Below are positions 27,383 through 36,144 of a DNA stretch of 64,000 bases, one piece after another (position 1 is the stretch's first letter; each line of letters opens with the position of its first letter). The position numbers and the translations under genes were made by a program. The DNA is from Pseudomonas taetrolens (lineage in GTDB: Bacteria; Pseudomonadota; Gammaproteobacteria; Pseudomonadales; Pseudomonadaceae), in the NCBI RefSeq assembly GCF_900475285.1, contig NZ_LS483370.1:2370001-2434000 (forward strand). Direction: 5' to 3'. The notes beneath the pieces are model-generated. The model saw only the letters and a list, made by a program, of their open reading frames with translations, was not told the origin of the DNA and did not search any database.

Positions 27383-28321
27383 ATGAGCGAGCTGGATCGC
27401 TACTTAAGCGCCGCGACCCGCGACAACACCCGCCGCAGCTACCGGGCAGCCATCGAGCACTTTGAAGTGACCTGGGGTGGATTCCTTCCGGCGACGAGCG
27501 ATAGCGTGGCGCGTTATCTGGTTGCGCATGCCGGGCAGCTTTCGATCAACACCTTGAAGCTGCGGCTGTCGGCGATTGCCCAGTGGCACAACAGCCAGGG
27601 GTTCGCCGACCCGACCAAGGCACCGGTGGTGCGCAAAGTGTTCAAGGGCATTCGCGCGCTGCACCCGGCGCAAGAGAAGCAGGCCGAGCCACTGCAATTG
27701 CAGCACCTGGAGCAAGTGATCGACTGGCTTGAGGGCGAAGCCCTGGCCGCACAAGCCAGCGCCGACCAGCCCGGCTTATTGCGCGCCAGGCGTGATGCGT
27801 CGCTGATCCTGCTGGGTTTCTGGCGAGGGTTTCGCAGCGATGAACTGTGCCGCTTGCAAATCGAGCACGTCCAAGCGGTTGAGGGTTCAGGGATTACCTT
27901 GTATTTGCCGCGCAGCAAAAGTGACCGCGACAACCTCGGCAAGACATACCAGACCCCGGCCTTGCAGCGCTTGTGCCCAGTACGCGCCTACAGTGAATGG
28001 CTCAAGGTTTCAGCGCTGGTGCGCGGGCCGGTGTTCCGCGGAATCGACCGCTGGGGCAATCTGGGGGAAGAGGGGTTGCATGCCAACAGCATCATCCCGC
28101 TATTGCGCCAGGCGCTGGAACGCGCCGGAATTGCCGCAGAACATTACACCAGTCACTCACTGCGTCGCGGTTTTGCAACATGGGCCCATCAAAGTGGTTG
28201 GGACTTGAAGTCGCTGATGAATTACGTCGGCTGGAAAGACATCAAATCCGCCATGCGCTATGTTGAAGCTTCCCCGTTTACCGGGATGAGCCTCACACGC
28301 GAAAAGCCCATCGGCCATTGA
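27383..28321 (+). CDS. Tyrosine site-specific recombinase
   Basis: This integrase-family protein of 312 residues has a SAM-like N-terminal core-binding domain (1-100) and a catalytic domain. The catalytic set is complete: R151 in GFWRGFRSDEL, H258-x-x-R261 in TSHSLRRGFATW, W284 in YVGWKD, and the nucleophile Y293 in SAMRYVEAS. The frame is open upstream to 27131, but the ATG at 27383 gives the usual N-terminus and removes an unlikely basic leader overlapping the promoter region. No attachment-site duplication or mobile cargo is evident nearby, and both flanks are ordinary chromosome. The partner DNA site is unknown. Confidence 0.85.
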   Translation: MSELDRYLSAATRDNTRRSYRAAIEHFEVTWGGFLPATSDSVARYLVAHAGQLSINTLKLRLSAIAQWHNSQGFADPTKAPVVRKVFKGIRALHPAQEKQAEPLQLQHLEQVIDWLEGEALAAQASADQPGLLRARRDASLILLGFWRGFRSDELCRLQIEHVQAVEGSGITLYLPRSKSDRDNLGKTYQTPALQRLCPVRAYSEWLKVSALVRGPVFRGIDRWGNLGEEGLHANSIIPLLRQALERAGIAAEHYTSHSLRRGFATWAHQSGWDLKSLMNYVGWKDIKSAMRYVEASPFTGMSLTREKPIGH

Positions 28322-28369
28322 CTTGCATCAGGTTGAAAGTCTGGCAGGTGACCCATATTTAGATTTCTG

Positions 28370-28404
28370 CTATTTATAGTGTCGTCTGATAGCTAAAACT
28401 AATC
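28370..28404 (+). promoter_or_regulatory. Possible OxyR-type site upstream of ahpC
   Basis: CTATTTATAG (28370-28379) and an ATAG-N7 block starting at 28389 resemble parts of the OxyR tetramer site (ATAG-N7-CTAT repeats), about 90-125 bases before the ahpC start. The match is partial, with one half-site degenerate. OxyR control of ahpC is well established in Pseudomonas. Confidence 0.35.
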
Positions 28405-28493
28405 AGCGGCATCAGCTTTGCCAATGAGCCAGATACGAAATGTGTTGTTAAGATTCACCCCATCAACTTTTCACCCCTGACGGAGAGACAACG

Positions 28494-29057
28494 ATGCCTA
28501 TCATCAACAGCCAAGTAAAACCTTTCAAAGCAACCGCTTACAAAAACGGCAGCTTCGTAGAAGTGTCGGACGCCGACCTGAAAGGCAAATGGTCTGTCGT
28601 GTTCTTCTACCCGGCTGACTTCACTTTCGTTTGCCCTACCGAACTGGAAGACCTCGCTGACAACTACGAAGAGTTCAAGAAACTCGGCGTTGAAATCTAC
28701 AGCGTGTCGACCGACACCCACTTTGCTCACGCTGCCTGGCACAACACTTCGCCAGCCATCGGCAAAATCCAGTACACCATGATCGGCGACCCTACGCTGA
28801 CCATCTCCCGCAACTTCGACGTTCTGATCGAAGAAGCAGGTCTGGCTGACCGCGGTACGTTCGTGATCAACCCAGAAGGTCAGATCAAAATCGTTGAACT
28901 GAACGATGGCGGTGTTGGCCGTGACGCTTCCGAGCTGCTGCGCAAAATCAAGGCTGCTCAATACGTTGCTGCCCACCCAGGCGAAGTTTGCCCGGCTAAA
29001 TGGAAAGAAGGTGAGTCCACCTTGGCTCCGTCGCTGGACCTGGTTGGCAAGATCTAA
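28494..29057 (+). CDS. ahpC: Alkyl hydroperoxide reductase subunit C (peroxiredoxin)
   Basis: This typical 2-Cys peroxiredoxin, 187 residues, reduces hydrogen peroxide, organic peroxides and peroxynitrite. The peroxidatic Cys47 lies in [12 protein letters not shown] and the resolving Cys166 in GEVCPAKW. The ATG follows the ribosome site GACGGAGAG. It is the partner of AhpF, encoded 128 bases downstream. A strong terminator lies between them, so most transcripts should end after ahpC, which fits the much larger need for AhpC. An OxyR-like sequence is upstream. Confidence 0.97.
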   Translation: MPIINSQVKPFKATAYKNGSFVEVSDADLKGKWSVVFFYPADFTFVCPTELEDLADNYEEFKKLGVEIYSVSTDTHFAHAAWHNTSPAIGKIQYTMIGDPTLTISRNFDVLIEEAGLADRGTFVINPEGQIKIVELNDGGVGRDASELLRKIKAAQYVAAHPGEVCPAKWKEGESTLAPSLDLVGKI

Positions 29058-29114
29058 GCCTGTGAACCAGCCAAGGGCGGTGATCCGCACCTGAATTGCT
29101 GCATCATCGCCCTC

Positions 29115-29151
29115 AAAACGCCCGGGCGACCTTCGCTCGGGCGTTTTTTTT
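29115..29151 (+). terminator. Intrinsic terminator after ahpC
   Basis: AACGCCCGGGCGA (29117-29129) pairs with TCGCTCGGGCGTT (29133-29145): 13 pairs, one of them G-T, with a 3-base loop, followed by a run of T. It separates ahpC from ahpF and probably gives partial read-through. Confidence 0.9.
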
Positions 29152-29185
29152 ACACGGCATTAATCTTTAAAGGAGATCGCCCCGT

Positions 29186-30748
29186 ATGTTGGACGCCAAT
29201 CTAAAAGCACAGTTGAAGTCATACCTGGAGCGGGTCACACAGCCGATCGAGATCGTTGCGTCTCTCGACGACGGTGCGAAATCCCGTGAAATGCTTGATT
29301 TGTTGAAAGAGATCGCCAGCCTTTCCAGCCAGATCACCTTGCTGGACAACGGCACCGATGCGCGCAAGCCATCGTTCTCGTTGAACCGCCCGGGCGGCGA
29401 TATCAGCCTGCGCTTTGCAGGCATCCCAATGGGCCACGAATTTACTTCGCTGGTGCTGGCATTGCTGCAAGTCGGCGGCCACCCATCGAAAGCCAGTGCC
29501 GAAGTGATTGAGCAGATCCGTTCATTGAAAGGTGAGTTCAACTTCGAAACCTATTTCTCGCTGTCCTGCCAGAACTGCCCTGATGTGGTTCAGGCGCTGA
29601 ACCTGATGGCGGTACTGAACCCGAACATTCGCCACGTGGCCATCGACGGCGCCCTGTTCCAGGATGAAGTCACTGAACGCCAAGTGATGGCGGTACCTAG
29701 CGTCTACCTGAACGGTGTGAATTTCGGTCAGGGCCGCATGGGCCTGGAAGAAATCCTTGGCAAGCTGGACACCAGCGCCATTGAGCGCCAAGCCGAAAAA
29801 ATCAGCGCCAAAGAAGCCTTTGACGTGCTGGTGATCGGTGGCGGCCCGGCCGGTGCAGCGGCAGCCATTTATGCTGCACGTAAAGGTATCCGCACCGGTG
29901 TTGCAGCCGAACGTTTCGGCGGCCAGGTGCTTGACACCATGGCGATCGAGAACTTTATCTCGGTTCAGGAAACAGAAGGGCCGAAACTGGCCACGGCTCT
30001 TGAAGAGCACGTCAAGCAATACGACGTGGATATCATGAATCTGCAGCGTGCCGACCAGTTGATTGCAGGCAAGGCAGGCGAGTTGCACGAGGTGAAGTTT
30101 GCCAGTGGTGCCTCACTCAAGGCCAAGACCGTAATCCTGGCCACCGGTGCCCGCTGGCGCGAGATGAACGTTCCCGGTGAGCAGGAATACCGCAACCGTG
30201 GCGTGGCATACTGCCCGCACTGCGACGGCCCACTGTTCAAAGGCAAGCGCGTTGCGGTCATCGGCGGCGGCAACTCCGGCGTTGAGGCGGCCATCGACCT
30301 GGCCGGGATCGTGTCTCACGTGACCCTGCTTGAGTTCGATACGCATCTGCGTGCCGATGCAGTGCTGCAGCGCAAGCTTCACAGCCTGGCGAACGTGACC
30401 ATCATTACCAACGCTCAGACCACCGAAGTGACGGGTGACGGGCAGAAGGTCAACGGCCTGCGTTACAAGGATCGTCAGTCGGGTGATGTGCGTGACGTTG
30501 AGCTGGAAGGCATCTTTGTGCAAATCGGCCTGCTGCCAAACACCGATTGGCTCAAGGGCACGATCGAGCTTTCGCCACGAGGCGAGATTGTTGTCGATTC
30601 ACGCGGTGAGACGTCGATCCCGGGCATCTTCGCTGCCGGCGACGTCACTACCGTGCCTTACAAGCAGATCGTGATTGCAGTGGGTGAGGGCGCTAAAGCT
30701 TCGTTGAGCGCATTCGATCACCTGATCCGCACTTCAGCACCGGAATAA
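29186..30748 (+). CDS. ahpF: Alkyl hydroperoxide reductase subunit F
   Basis: This is the NADH-dependent flavoprotein that re-reduces AhpC, 520 residues. The N-terminal tandem thioredoxin-like domain carries C128-x-x-C131 (SCQNCPDV). The C-terminal thioredoxin-reductase part has the FAD loop [11 protein letters not shown] (about 217-227), the redox pair C343-x-x-C346 (YCPHCDG) and the NAD loop [12 protein letters not shown]. An AAAGGAG ribosome site precedes the ATG. Electrons run NADH-FAD-C343/346-C128/131-AhpC. It is followed by a bidirectional terminator shared with gloA. Confidence 0.97.
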   Translation: MLDANLKAQLKSYLERVTQPIEIVASLDDGAKSREMLDLLKEIASLSSQITLLDNGTDARKPSFSLNRPGGDISLRFAGIPMGHEFTSLVLALLQVGGHPSKASAEVIEQIRSLKGEFNFETYFSLSCQNCPDVVQALNLMAVLNPNIRHVAIDGALFQDEVTERQVMAVPSVYLNGVNFGQGRMGLEEILGKLDTSAIERQAEKISAKEAFDVLVIGGGPAGAAAAIYAARKGIRTGVAAERFGGQVLDTMAIENFISVQETEGPKLATALEEHVKQYDVDIMNLQRADQLIAGKAGELHEVKFASGASLKAKTVILATGARWREMNVPGEQEYRNRGVAYCPHCDGPLFKGKRVAVIGGGNSGVEAAIDLAGIVSHVTLLEFDTHLRADAVLQRKLHSLANVTIITNAQTTEVTGDGQKVNGLRYKDRQSGDVRDVELEGIFVQIGLLPNTDWLKGTIELSPRGEIVVDSRGETSIPGIFAAGDVTTVPYKQIVIAVGEGAKASLSAFDHLIRTSAPE

Positions 30749-30760
30749 CCGGCCTGAAAC

Positions 30761-30793
30761 AAAAAACCCCATGAGTGATCATGGGGTTTTTTT
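30761..30793. terminator. Bidirectional terminator between ahpF and gloA
   Basis: ACCCCATGA and TCATGGGGT form a perfect stem around GTGA, flanked by A-rich and T-rich runs on the two sides. It can stop both the rightward ahpF transcript and the leftward gloA transcript. Confidence 0.9.
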
Positions 30794-30805
30794 CGCGTTC
30801 GATTT

Positions 30806-31327
30806 TTACATCGGTTGCGGCTGAATGATTTCGACCCAGTAACCATCAGGATCTTTGACAAAGGCCAACGACTTCATGCGGCCATCGTTTAAGCGCTTCT
30901 GGAAATCAACGCCCAGTGCTTCAAAGCGTTCGCAGGCAGCACGAATGTCCGGTACCGAAATGCAGATGTGACCAAAGCCGCGCGGGTCGGTGTTGCCGTT
31001 GTGGTAGACCACGCTGTCGTCAGTTTCCGAACCATGGTTATGGGTCAGCTCAAGGATGCCTGGAATCGACTTCATCCATAGAGTGCGAGCGGCGTCGTCT
31101 GCCGGGATTTGCGCCTTGTCGACCAGGGCCAGGAAGTACAGGCTGAACTCGGCGTCAGGGAAGTCGCGCTTTTCTACCAGCGAAAAGCCCAGCACCCGTG
31201 TGTAAAAGTCCAGGGACTTGGTGATGTCCTTGACGCGCAACATGGTGTGGTTGAAGACGAAATTTTGGGTAGCGCTATCTGGTTCAGCAGTAACACCGGG
31301 GAATGTATTCAGATCCTGCAGGCTCAT
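30806..31327 (-). CDS. gloA: Lactoylglutathione lyase (glyoxalase I)
   Basis: This enzyme converts the hemithioacetal of methylglyoxal and glutathione into S-lactoylglutathione. The 173-residue cytoplasmic protein is of the longer, eukaryote-like glyoxalase I type. The expected metal ligands are visible: H27 in FNHTMLRVKD, E93 in GILELTHNHG, H120 in GFGHICISVPD and E166 in GYWVEIIQP. It lies between ahpF and a 510-base gap that contains a strong palindrome, and may belong to a stress-response neighbourhood. Confidence 0.94.
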   Translation of the reverse strand: MSLQDLNTFPGVTAEPDSATQNFVFNHTMLRVKDITKSLDFYTRVLGFSLVEKRDFPDAEFSLYFLALVDKAQIPADDAARTLWMKSIPGILELTHNHGSETDDSVVYHNGNTDPRGFGHICISVPDIRAACERFEALGVDFQKRLNDGRMKSLAFVKDPDGYWVEIIQPQPM

Positions 31328-31455
31328 GGCCCCTCCGAAATGACAAGTGTGTGGTCAATCGCTGCAATGAGCGTGATGGAAGAATGATACGGAACCCGGC
31401 GCCCGGCGCCAAACCTGTTTTTCCAATCAGCGGGGATGGATGGTGGCTGACCGAT

Positions 31456-31483
31456 ATTTGACACTGTGGGGTTTGTGTCAAAT
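31456..31483. promoter_or_regulatory. Perfect 28-bp operator-like palindrome upstream of gloA
   Basis: ATTTGACAC (31456-31464) and GTGTCAAAT (31475-31483) are exact inverted copies separated by 10 bases, about 130 bases upstream of the gloA start. Arm length and spacing suit a dimeric regulator. No T-run follows, so it is not a terminator. I cannot name the regulator. Confidence 0.5.
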
Positions 31484-31490
31484 TACAGGC

Positions 31491-31514
31491 AAAAAGAAGC
31501 CCGCCGAAGCGGGC
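31491..31514 (-). terminator. Orphan intrinsic terminator, minus strand
   Basis: GCCCGC and GCGGGC form a perfect 6-pair stem with a tetraloop, followed on the minus strand by CTTCTTTTT. The nearest minus-strand gene upstream (the silencer) already has its own terminator at 31794-31831, so the transcript ending here is unidentified. Confidence 0.6.
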
Positions 31515-31793
31515 ATGGGGCGCTAGTCCTTTAGCTGCATTCATCCTGTTACCTGGCGTGTGAAAAATATGTGAATCCGTGCCGTCCCAGTGGTGTTTCC
31601 GCCGAGAGGTTAATAATGGCGGGCAAGCCGGGCCTGGTCTTAATCGAAAATGCCGGACGGCTGTATAAACAGGCTGTCCGCCGTTACCGCGGATTTCAGG
31701 CGGGAGCGAGGGAACGGATAACACCAGTGAATGCTGTTATATCAGTTTGCGCCGTTATGCCTGTGCGCAGAGACTGCATCGAGTGCAACTTCA

Positions 31794-31831
31794 CCGCTAA
31801 AAAAGCCCGGCAGAGCCAGGGCTTTTAGCGG
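31794..31831 (-). terminator. Terminator of the MvaT/MvaU-like gene
   Basis: CCGCTAAAA-type arms (31794-31808 and 31819-31831) with a GGGC/GCCC core form a long stem. On the minus strand the stem is followed by a T-run. It stands seven bases after the stop of the silencer gene. Confidence 0.85.
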
Positions 31832-31838
31832 TGCTGTT

Positions 31839-32204
31839 TCAGCGGCGTAGCCAAGTATCTACTGTCTGAGCGCCGTACTCTTCTTTCCAGGCTTTCAAGC
31901 CGCGGTGATTACCACCTTTAGTTTCGATTAGTTCACCGGTGTGAGGATTCTGGTAAACCTTCAATACCCGCGCCTTGCGCTGTTTTGGGGCGGCCGTCAT
32001 CTTCGAGGCAGTGGGCTTTGGATCCAGAATGGCAATAATATCCCTCAGGTTCTTGCCATAGGATTTCATCAGTCCTTGCAGTTTTTGTTCGAACTCGATT
32101 TCCTTTTTCAAGCCCGCGTCATTTTTCAGCGCTTCCAGCTGTGCCATCTGTTCTTGAAGCGCTTTCTCAGCAGCACGAAATTCAGCAAGTCTGGACAAAG
32201 TCAT
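31839..32204 (-). CDS. MvaT/MvaU-family H-NS-like xenogeneic silencer
   Basis: This 121-residue nucleoid protein belongs to the Pseudomonas MvaT/MvaU/TurB family, which silences A/T-rich, horizontally acquired DNA. Residues 1-60 are the coiled-coil oligomerisation part (LAEFRAAEKALQEQMAQLEA). A basic linker follows, then the C-terminal DNA-binding part with ETKGGNHRGLKAWKEEYG. The motif order and length fit MvaU/MvaV more than MvaT, but I do not assign a symbol. A GGAG ribosome site precedes the ATG at 32204. The 239-base upstream gap is strongly A/T-rich, as expected for an autoregulated silencer promoter. Confidence 0.92.
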   Translation of the reverse strand: MTLSRLAEFRAAEKALQEQMAQLEALKNDAGLKKEIEFEQKLQGLMKSYGKNLRDIIAILDPKPTASKMTAAPKQRKARVLKVYQNPHTGELIETKGGNHRGLKAWKEEYGAQTVDTWLRR

Positions 32205-32443
32205 TACTCCATTCGTAGGCTTGGTTGTCGGAACCGAAGCGAATTAGCGATGATTGAATTACACGCAATAGACAGTGCGACAGTTAATGCGTTCAGCCCA
32301 CACGAAGGTTTCTTATACACAATATTCAGGCATGGCCAAACAGTCAAAAAAATTGTAATAGCTAAATACCGTATTGCCAATGTCGGGCCACTCACCGATG
32401 TTAAAAAACATCCGTTTTACGTCGATACAAACCTGTATTCCGT

Positions 32444-34000
32444 TTATAGGTGATCGGCGGTTGCCGGGCGCGCCTGTAATGAGGTGATGAAGTCGGTTGC
32501 GGTTAAAGGACGGGCAAATAGATAACCTTGTAAAAACTTGACCCCTTGCAGCGTCAGGTAGCGGCTTTGCTCCTCGGTCTCCACACCTTCAGCCACGATG
32601 CCCAGGTCCAGCTTGGCACTGAGCTCGATGATGCTGTCTAGAATATGCCGGGACAGCGCATCGACACCGATCATGGCGACGAAGCTTTTATCGATTTTCA
32701 AATAATCGACGTTAAATTCGCGCAAGTAACTCAAGCTTGAATGGCCCGTACCGAAGTCATCTATGGCAATCATGACGCCCAGGCCGTGCAGCGCTGCAAA
32801 CAGGGCATGGGTGGCCGCACTTGGCACGATTAATTCGCGCTCGGTGAGTTCCAGTACAAGACGGATATGCCCTGGCGGGAATGCCTGTAAAAAGTCCCGG
32901 CAATCTTCCACCAGTTCAAGACTTTGACAATGACGGGCCGTGATATTGAAGGCCATGTGAAAACCGGGCTCCATGCTGTTGGCGTGAGGCGCCAGCAACA
33001 GGGCCGTTTGCGCCATGAGCGACCGTGTCATGGGCACGATCAATCCCGAATGTTCTGCGAAAGGAATAAACAAGTCCGGGCGCACCAGCCCTTCTTTAGG
33101 GTGTTGCCAGCGCATCAATACTTCGGCTCCCGCCCATTGTTTGGTTTCACTCAGCACGACCGGCTGGAAGTAGGGAATAAACTCGCCTGCGTCCAGACCG
33201 CGCTGTAATTCATGGGTCGGTGAAGAGGAACGCTTTTTAAGCCAATGGACAGTCGTCGCGGACATTAAGCCCAGGAATACCAGCAACCCCAGTAATCCGG
33301 GGTATTCAAACCAGATAGAGCGCCAGACTTCATCCTTGCCAAAACCCGCTACAACACGGTAAGGAAATTGAGGCGAGGCCACGGAACTTTGGCCAACCGG
33401 ATAGTGCGGCAGCGGAACGTTCTGCACTTTGCCGTATCGATCAACCCAGGCATCTCCCACTTGAATCAATAACCGGGTTTTCTGGTTGATCAGACCCAGA
33501 ACGTTTACCAGGTGAAAGCCATAAAGGCTGACCAGCACGCTGCTCTTGCCCTTTTGCTTGCGGTAAACCAGCAACGGTTCGTCGGGTGTGACCGTATTGC
33601 CTTCCATCAGCCACAAGGTACCGTTGGTGTAATTCTTCGGGTTGACCGCTTCTTTAAACTCTCCGAACAGGGAGGTGCAGTAAATCTGGTTGTCCCACAC
33701 CAGGTTGACTGAGCGAACGAAAGGTCTGCGTGTTACCTGGTCACGCAAGGCCAGCTCAACCTGATGGCAATCCTGGCCTGCCATTGGCAAGACGATGTCG
33801 GCAGACAGCACGGCATTGTTTAACATCAAATCAAATTGTCGAACGGCCTCTTCGGCGGTTCGGGTGGCCACTGATTCGAGGGAACGGTTGGCTTGCCAAT
33901 AAAGAATGAAGATGCCCAGCACGATTGGCAGTAACCCGCTAAGCACGATCAATGCGTAGCGATCAGTCAATTTACGGCTCATTTTTAACGTGAGAGGCAT
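32444..34000 (-). CDS. CSS-motif EAL c-di-GMP phosphodiesterase
   Basis: This inner-membrane phosphodiesterase of 518 residues is predicted to hydrolyse cyclic di-GMP. A first membrane helix at about 15-35 and a second at about 235-250 enclose a periplasmic CSS domain with C78 and the C108-T-S motif, a redox/DsbA-responsive sensor in the family. The cytoplasmic EAL domain (about 265-510) reads E293-V-L in place of EAL, followed by FNITARHCQ, LELTERELI, IAIDDFGTGHSSL, LKIDKSFV and VAEGVET. All catalytic residues are present, so activity is likely. The ATG at 34000 has a well-spaced AGGA site. Confidence 0.9.
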   Translation of the reverse strand: MPLTLKMSRKLTDRYALIVLSGLLPIVLGIFILYWQANRSLESVATRTAEEAVRQFDLMLNNAVLSADIVLPMAGQDCHQVELALRDQVTRRPFVRSVNLVWDNQIYCTSLFGEFKEAVNPKNYTNGTLWLMEGNTVTPDEPLLVYRKQKGKSSVLVSLYGFHLVNVLGLINQKTRLLIQVGDAWVDRYGKVQNVPLPHYPVGQSSVASPQFPYRVVAGFGKDEVWRSIWFEYPGLLGLLVFLGLMSATTVHWLKKRSSSPTHELQRGLDAGEFIPYFQPVVLSETKQWAGAEVLMRWQHPKEGLVRPDLFIPFAEHSGLIVPMTRSLMAQTALLLAPHANSMEPGFHMAFNITARHCQSLELVEDCRDFLQAFPPGHIRLVLELTERELIVPSAATHALFAALHGLGVMIAIDDFGTGHSSLSYLREFNVDYLKIDKSFVAMIGVDALSRHILDSIIELSAKLDLGIVAEGVETEEQSRYLTLQGVKFLQGYLFARPLTATDFITSLQARPATADHL

Positions 34001-34326
34001 TCAGGATCCTGACCATGCAAGAGAGGGCTTCAGCAAAAGGGTCATGCAAGGCTAGCATCGGGACAGGCTATTTCACACGGTGCTGAGACAAACATGATTA
34101 CGCCATGTAGAATCGGCTTACGCATACAAGAATAATGACTTCTGCAAGCAGAAGCCCCACCGCGTACGAGATGGGTCGAAATGAAGATATTCGGGTTCCA
34201 ATTGATCTACGGCGATTTCCTTGCGCGCAGTGTACGCGGGATTTCCTGCGCGCCGCCCGCAAGCCTCGGCATTCTTAGCAAGTAACCGTCTGTTAACTCT
34301 AAAAATGACCATGATGAGGCGCCAAA
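34001..34326. promoter_or_regulatory. Divergent promoter region of the EAL gene and hppD, with a palindrome
   Basis: No gene fits these 326 bases. A near-continuous palindrome, CTTCTGC-AA-GCAGAAG at 34139-34154, lies about 170 bases before hppD and is more like an operator than a terminator, because the loop is only two bases. The stretch just before hppD (34295-34320) is A/T-rich and probably holds its promoter. Confidence 0.4.
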
Positions 34327-35403
34327 ATGGCCGATCTATACGAAAACCCTATGGGCCTGATGGGCTTTGAATTCATCGAATTCGCGTCCCCTGTACCCAA
34401 TACCCTTGAACCTATTTTTGAAATAATGGGTTTCACCAAGGTTGCCACCCATCGCTCCAAAGACGTGCATCTTTACCGTCAGGGCGAGATCAATCTGATC
34501 CTCAATAACGAGCCGAACAGCGTCGCTTCTTATTTTGCAGCGGAACACGGCCCGTCTGTGTGCGGCATGGCCTTTCGCGTGCGCAACGCACAACAGGCCT
34601 ATTCCCGTGCACTGGAGCTGGGCGCACAACCGATTGAAATTCCGACCGGTCCGATGGAACTCAATCTGCCAGCCATCAAGGGCATTGGCGGCGCGCCGCT
34701 GTACTTGATTGACCGTTACGGCGAAGGCAGCTCGATCTACGACATCGACTTTGTGTTTATCGAGGGTGTCGATCGCCACCCGGTGGGCGCAGGCTTGAAG
34801 ATCATCGACCACCTGACGCATAACGTGTATCGCGGACGTATGGCCTATTGGGCCAACTTCTACGAAAAACTGTTCAACTTCCGCGAGATTCGTTATTTCG
34901 ATATCAAGGGCGAGTACACGGGTCTGACATCCAAGGCGATGACCGCCCCGGATGGCATGATCCGAATTCCCTTGAACGAAGAGTCGTCGAAGGGTGCAGG
35001 GCAGATCGAAGAGTTCCTGATGCAGTTCAACGGCGAAGGCATCCAGCACGTTGCGTTCCTCAGTGATGACTTGCTCAAGACCTGGGACGCGCTGAAGAAA
35101 ATCGGCATGCGTTTCATGACCGCGCCACCAGACACCTACTATGAAATGCTTGAAGGCCGCCTGCCCAATCACGGTGAGCCGGTGGGCGAGCTTCAGTCTC
35201 GTGGCATTCTGCTGGACGGTTCTTCCGAGTCCGGTGACAAGCGCTTGCTGTTGCAGATCTTCTCGGAAACCCTTATGGGGCCGGTATTCTTCGAGTTTAT
35301 CCAGCGCAAGGGCGATGACGGCTTTGGCGAAGGCAACTTCAAGGCGCTGTTCGAATCCATTGAGCGTGACCAGGTTCGTCGTGGTGTGCTGAGCACCGAT
35401 TAA
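34327..35403 (+). CDS. hppD: 4-hydroxyphenylpyruvate dioxygenase
   Basis: This non-haem Fe(II) enzyme of tyrosine and phenylalanine degradation converts 4-hydroxyphenylpyruvate to homogentisate. Its 358 residues equal the P. fluorescens enzyme. The iron ligands are H162 (DHLTHNV), H241 (GIQHVAFL) and E323 ([10 protein letters not shown]), one residue offset from the classical 161/240/322 numbering. The C-terminal helix is complete. It is monocistronic, with a strong terminator just after the stop. The other homogentisate genes are not in the window. Confidence 0.97.
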   Translation: MADLYENPMGLMGFEFIEFASPVPNTLEPIFEIMGFTKVATHRSKDVHLYRQGEINLILNNEPNSVASYFAAEHGPSVCGMAFRVRNAQQAYSRALELGAQPIEIPTGPMELNLPAIKGIGGAPLYLIDRYGEGSSIYDIDFVFIEGVDRHPVGAGLKIIDHLTHNVYRGRMAYWANFYEKLFNFREIRYFDIKGEYTGLTSKAMTAPDGMIRIPLNEESSKGAGQIEEFLMQFNGEGIQHVAFLSDDLLKTWDALKKIGMRFMTAPPDTYYEMLEGRLPNHGEPVGELQSRGILLDGSSESGDKRLLLQIFSETLMGPVFFEFIQRKGDDGFGEGNFKALFESIERDQVRRGVLSTD

Positions 35404-35415
35404 GCCTGGCAGTAC

Positions 35416-35451
35416 AAAAAAAACGGCAACCCTCGGGTTGCCGTTTTTTTT
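35416..35451. terminator. Bidirectional terminator after hppD
   Basis: CGGCAACC and GGTTGCCG pair around a CTCG tetraloop, with A-runs on the left and T-runs on the right. It serves hppD rightward and the DUF1345 gene leftward. Confidence 0.92.
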
Positions 35452-35454
35452 GGC

Positions 35455-36090
35455 CTAAAACAAGCCTGCGGCGATATTGATCGAGAACCCCAGCACCGCG
35501 GTATTGAATAAAAACCCCAATAACGAATGCGCCAGCACCACTTTGCGCAGCTCGCGGGTGGCGATACAGACATCCGAGGTTTGCACCGCAACGCTCAAGG
35601 TGAATGAGAAGTACATGAAATCCCAATAGTTCGGATCAAGTTCCCCCTCCGGAAAGCGCAAGGCCGGCTCCGTACCCGGGTTGTTATAGAACAGCCGCGC
35701 ATAGTGCAGGCCGAAAATAACCCCGATCATCAGCCACGATCCCACGACGGTCAGGCCGGTAAAGCTGTAATGCACCAAGCGGTCGCCAGCATTGAGCTTC
35801 CCTGCGGACAGCTCGAGCATGATGGCTGCGAGGCTGGCAATCGCCGCAATGCTGACGGTAAACAGCACCAGGCCGGCATTTTCATCCTCTATTTCAGCGG
35901 TGCGCTTGACGTCGCAGGCCTTGGATCGCATCACCAGCCACAGGGTGAGTATCAGGTACAGCCAGACACCTGCGTTCCATCCCAGCAAAAACTTGGTGGT
36001 GAGCGTCGCAGCGGGCGCAAAGACCCCGATTGCCACCCCCAGCAGGGTGGCGACCGTCAGGCGCGGATGAGTACGAGCAAGGTGCGGCAT
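35455..36090 (-). CDS. DUF1345 inner-membrane protein
   Basis: This 211-residue protein has five or six hydrophobic segments and belongs to the DUF1345 family. Its highlights are the conserved [17 protein letters not shown] block and a charged cytoplasmic loop after [14 protein letters not shown]. The function of the family is unknown; the conserved segment recalls ion-channel pore loops, but this is only a resemblance. It shares a terminator with hppD and lies 54 bases downstream of the RND permease gene on the same strand, so it could be the third gene of that transcript. Confidence 0.85.
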   Translation of the reverse strand: MPHLARTHPRLTVATLLGVAIGVFAPAATLTTKFLLGWNAGVWLYLILTLWLVMRSKACDVKRTAEIEDENAGLVLFTVSIAAIASLAAIMLELSAGKLNAGDRLVHYSFTGLTVVGSWLMIGVIFGLHYARLFYNNPGTEPALRFPEGELDPNYWDFMYFSFTLSVAVQTSDVCIATRELRKVVLAHSLLGFLFNTAVLGFSINIAAGLF

Positions 36091-36144
36091 AAACAGTTCC
36101 TGTAAAGAAAAGGTCTACAGAACCTTAGCATCTACAACAACGGC

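Larger units (their letters stand above)
31328..31838. other. Long intergenic region between gloA and the silencer gene
   Basis: No convincing gene occupies these 511 bases. The region holds a perfect 9+9 base palindrome (31456-31464 and 31475-31483), a terminator-type hairpin on the minus strand (31491-31514) with no known gene upstream of it, and the terminator of the silencer gene (31794-31831). The stretch 31515-31790 is unexplained and could encode a small RNA read leftward. Confidence 0.5.

Noticed and set aside
26201..28321. Integrated mobile island marked by the tyrosine recombinase
   Set aside because: No flanking tRNA, direct-repeat attachment sites, cargo or composition break was found around the pair.
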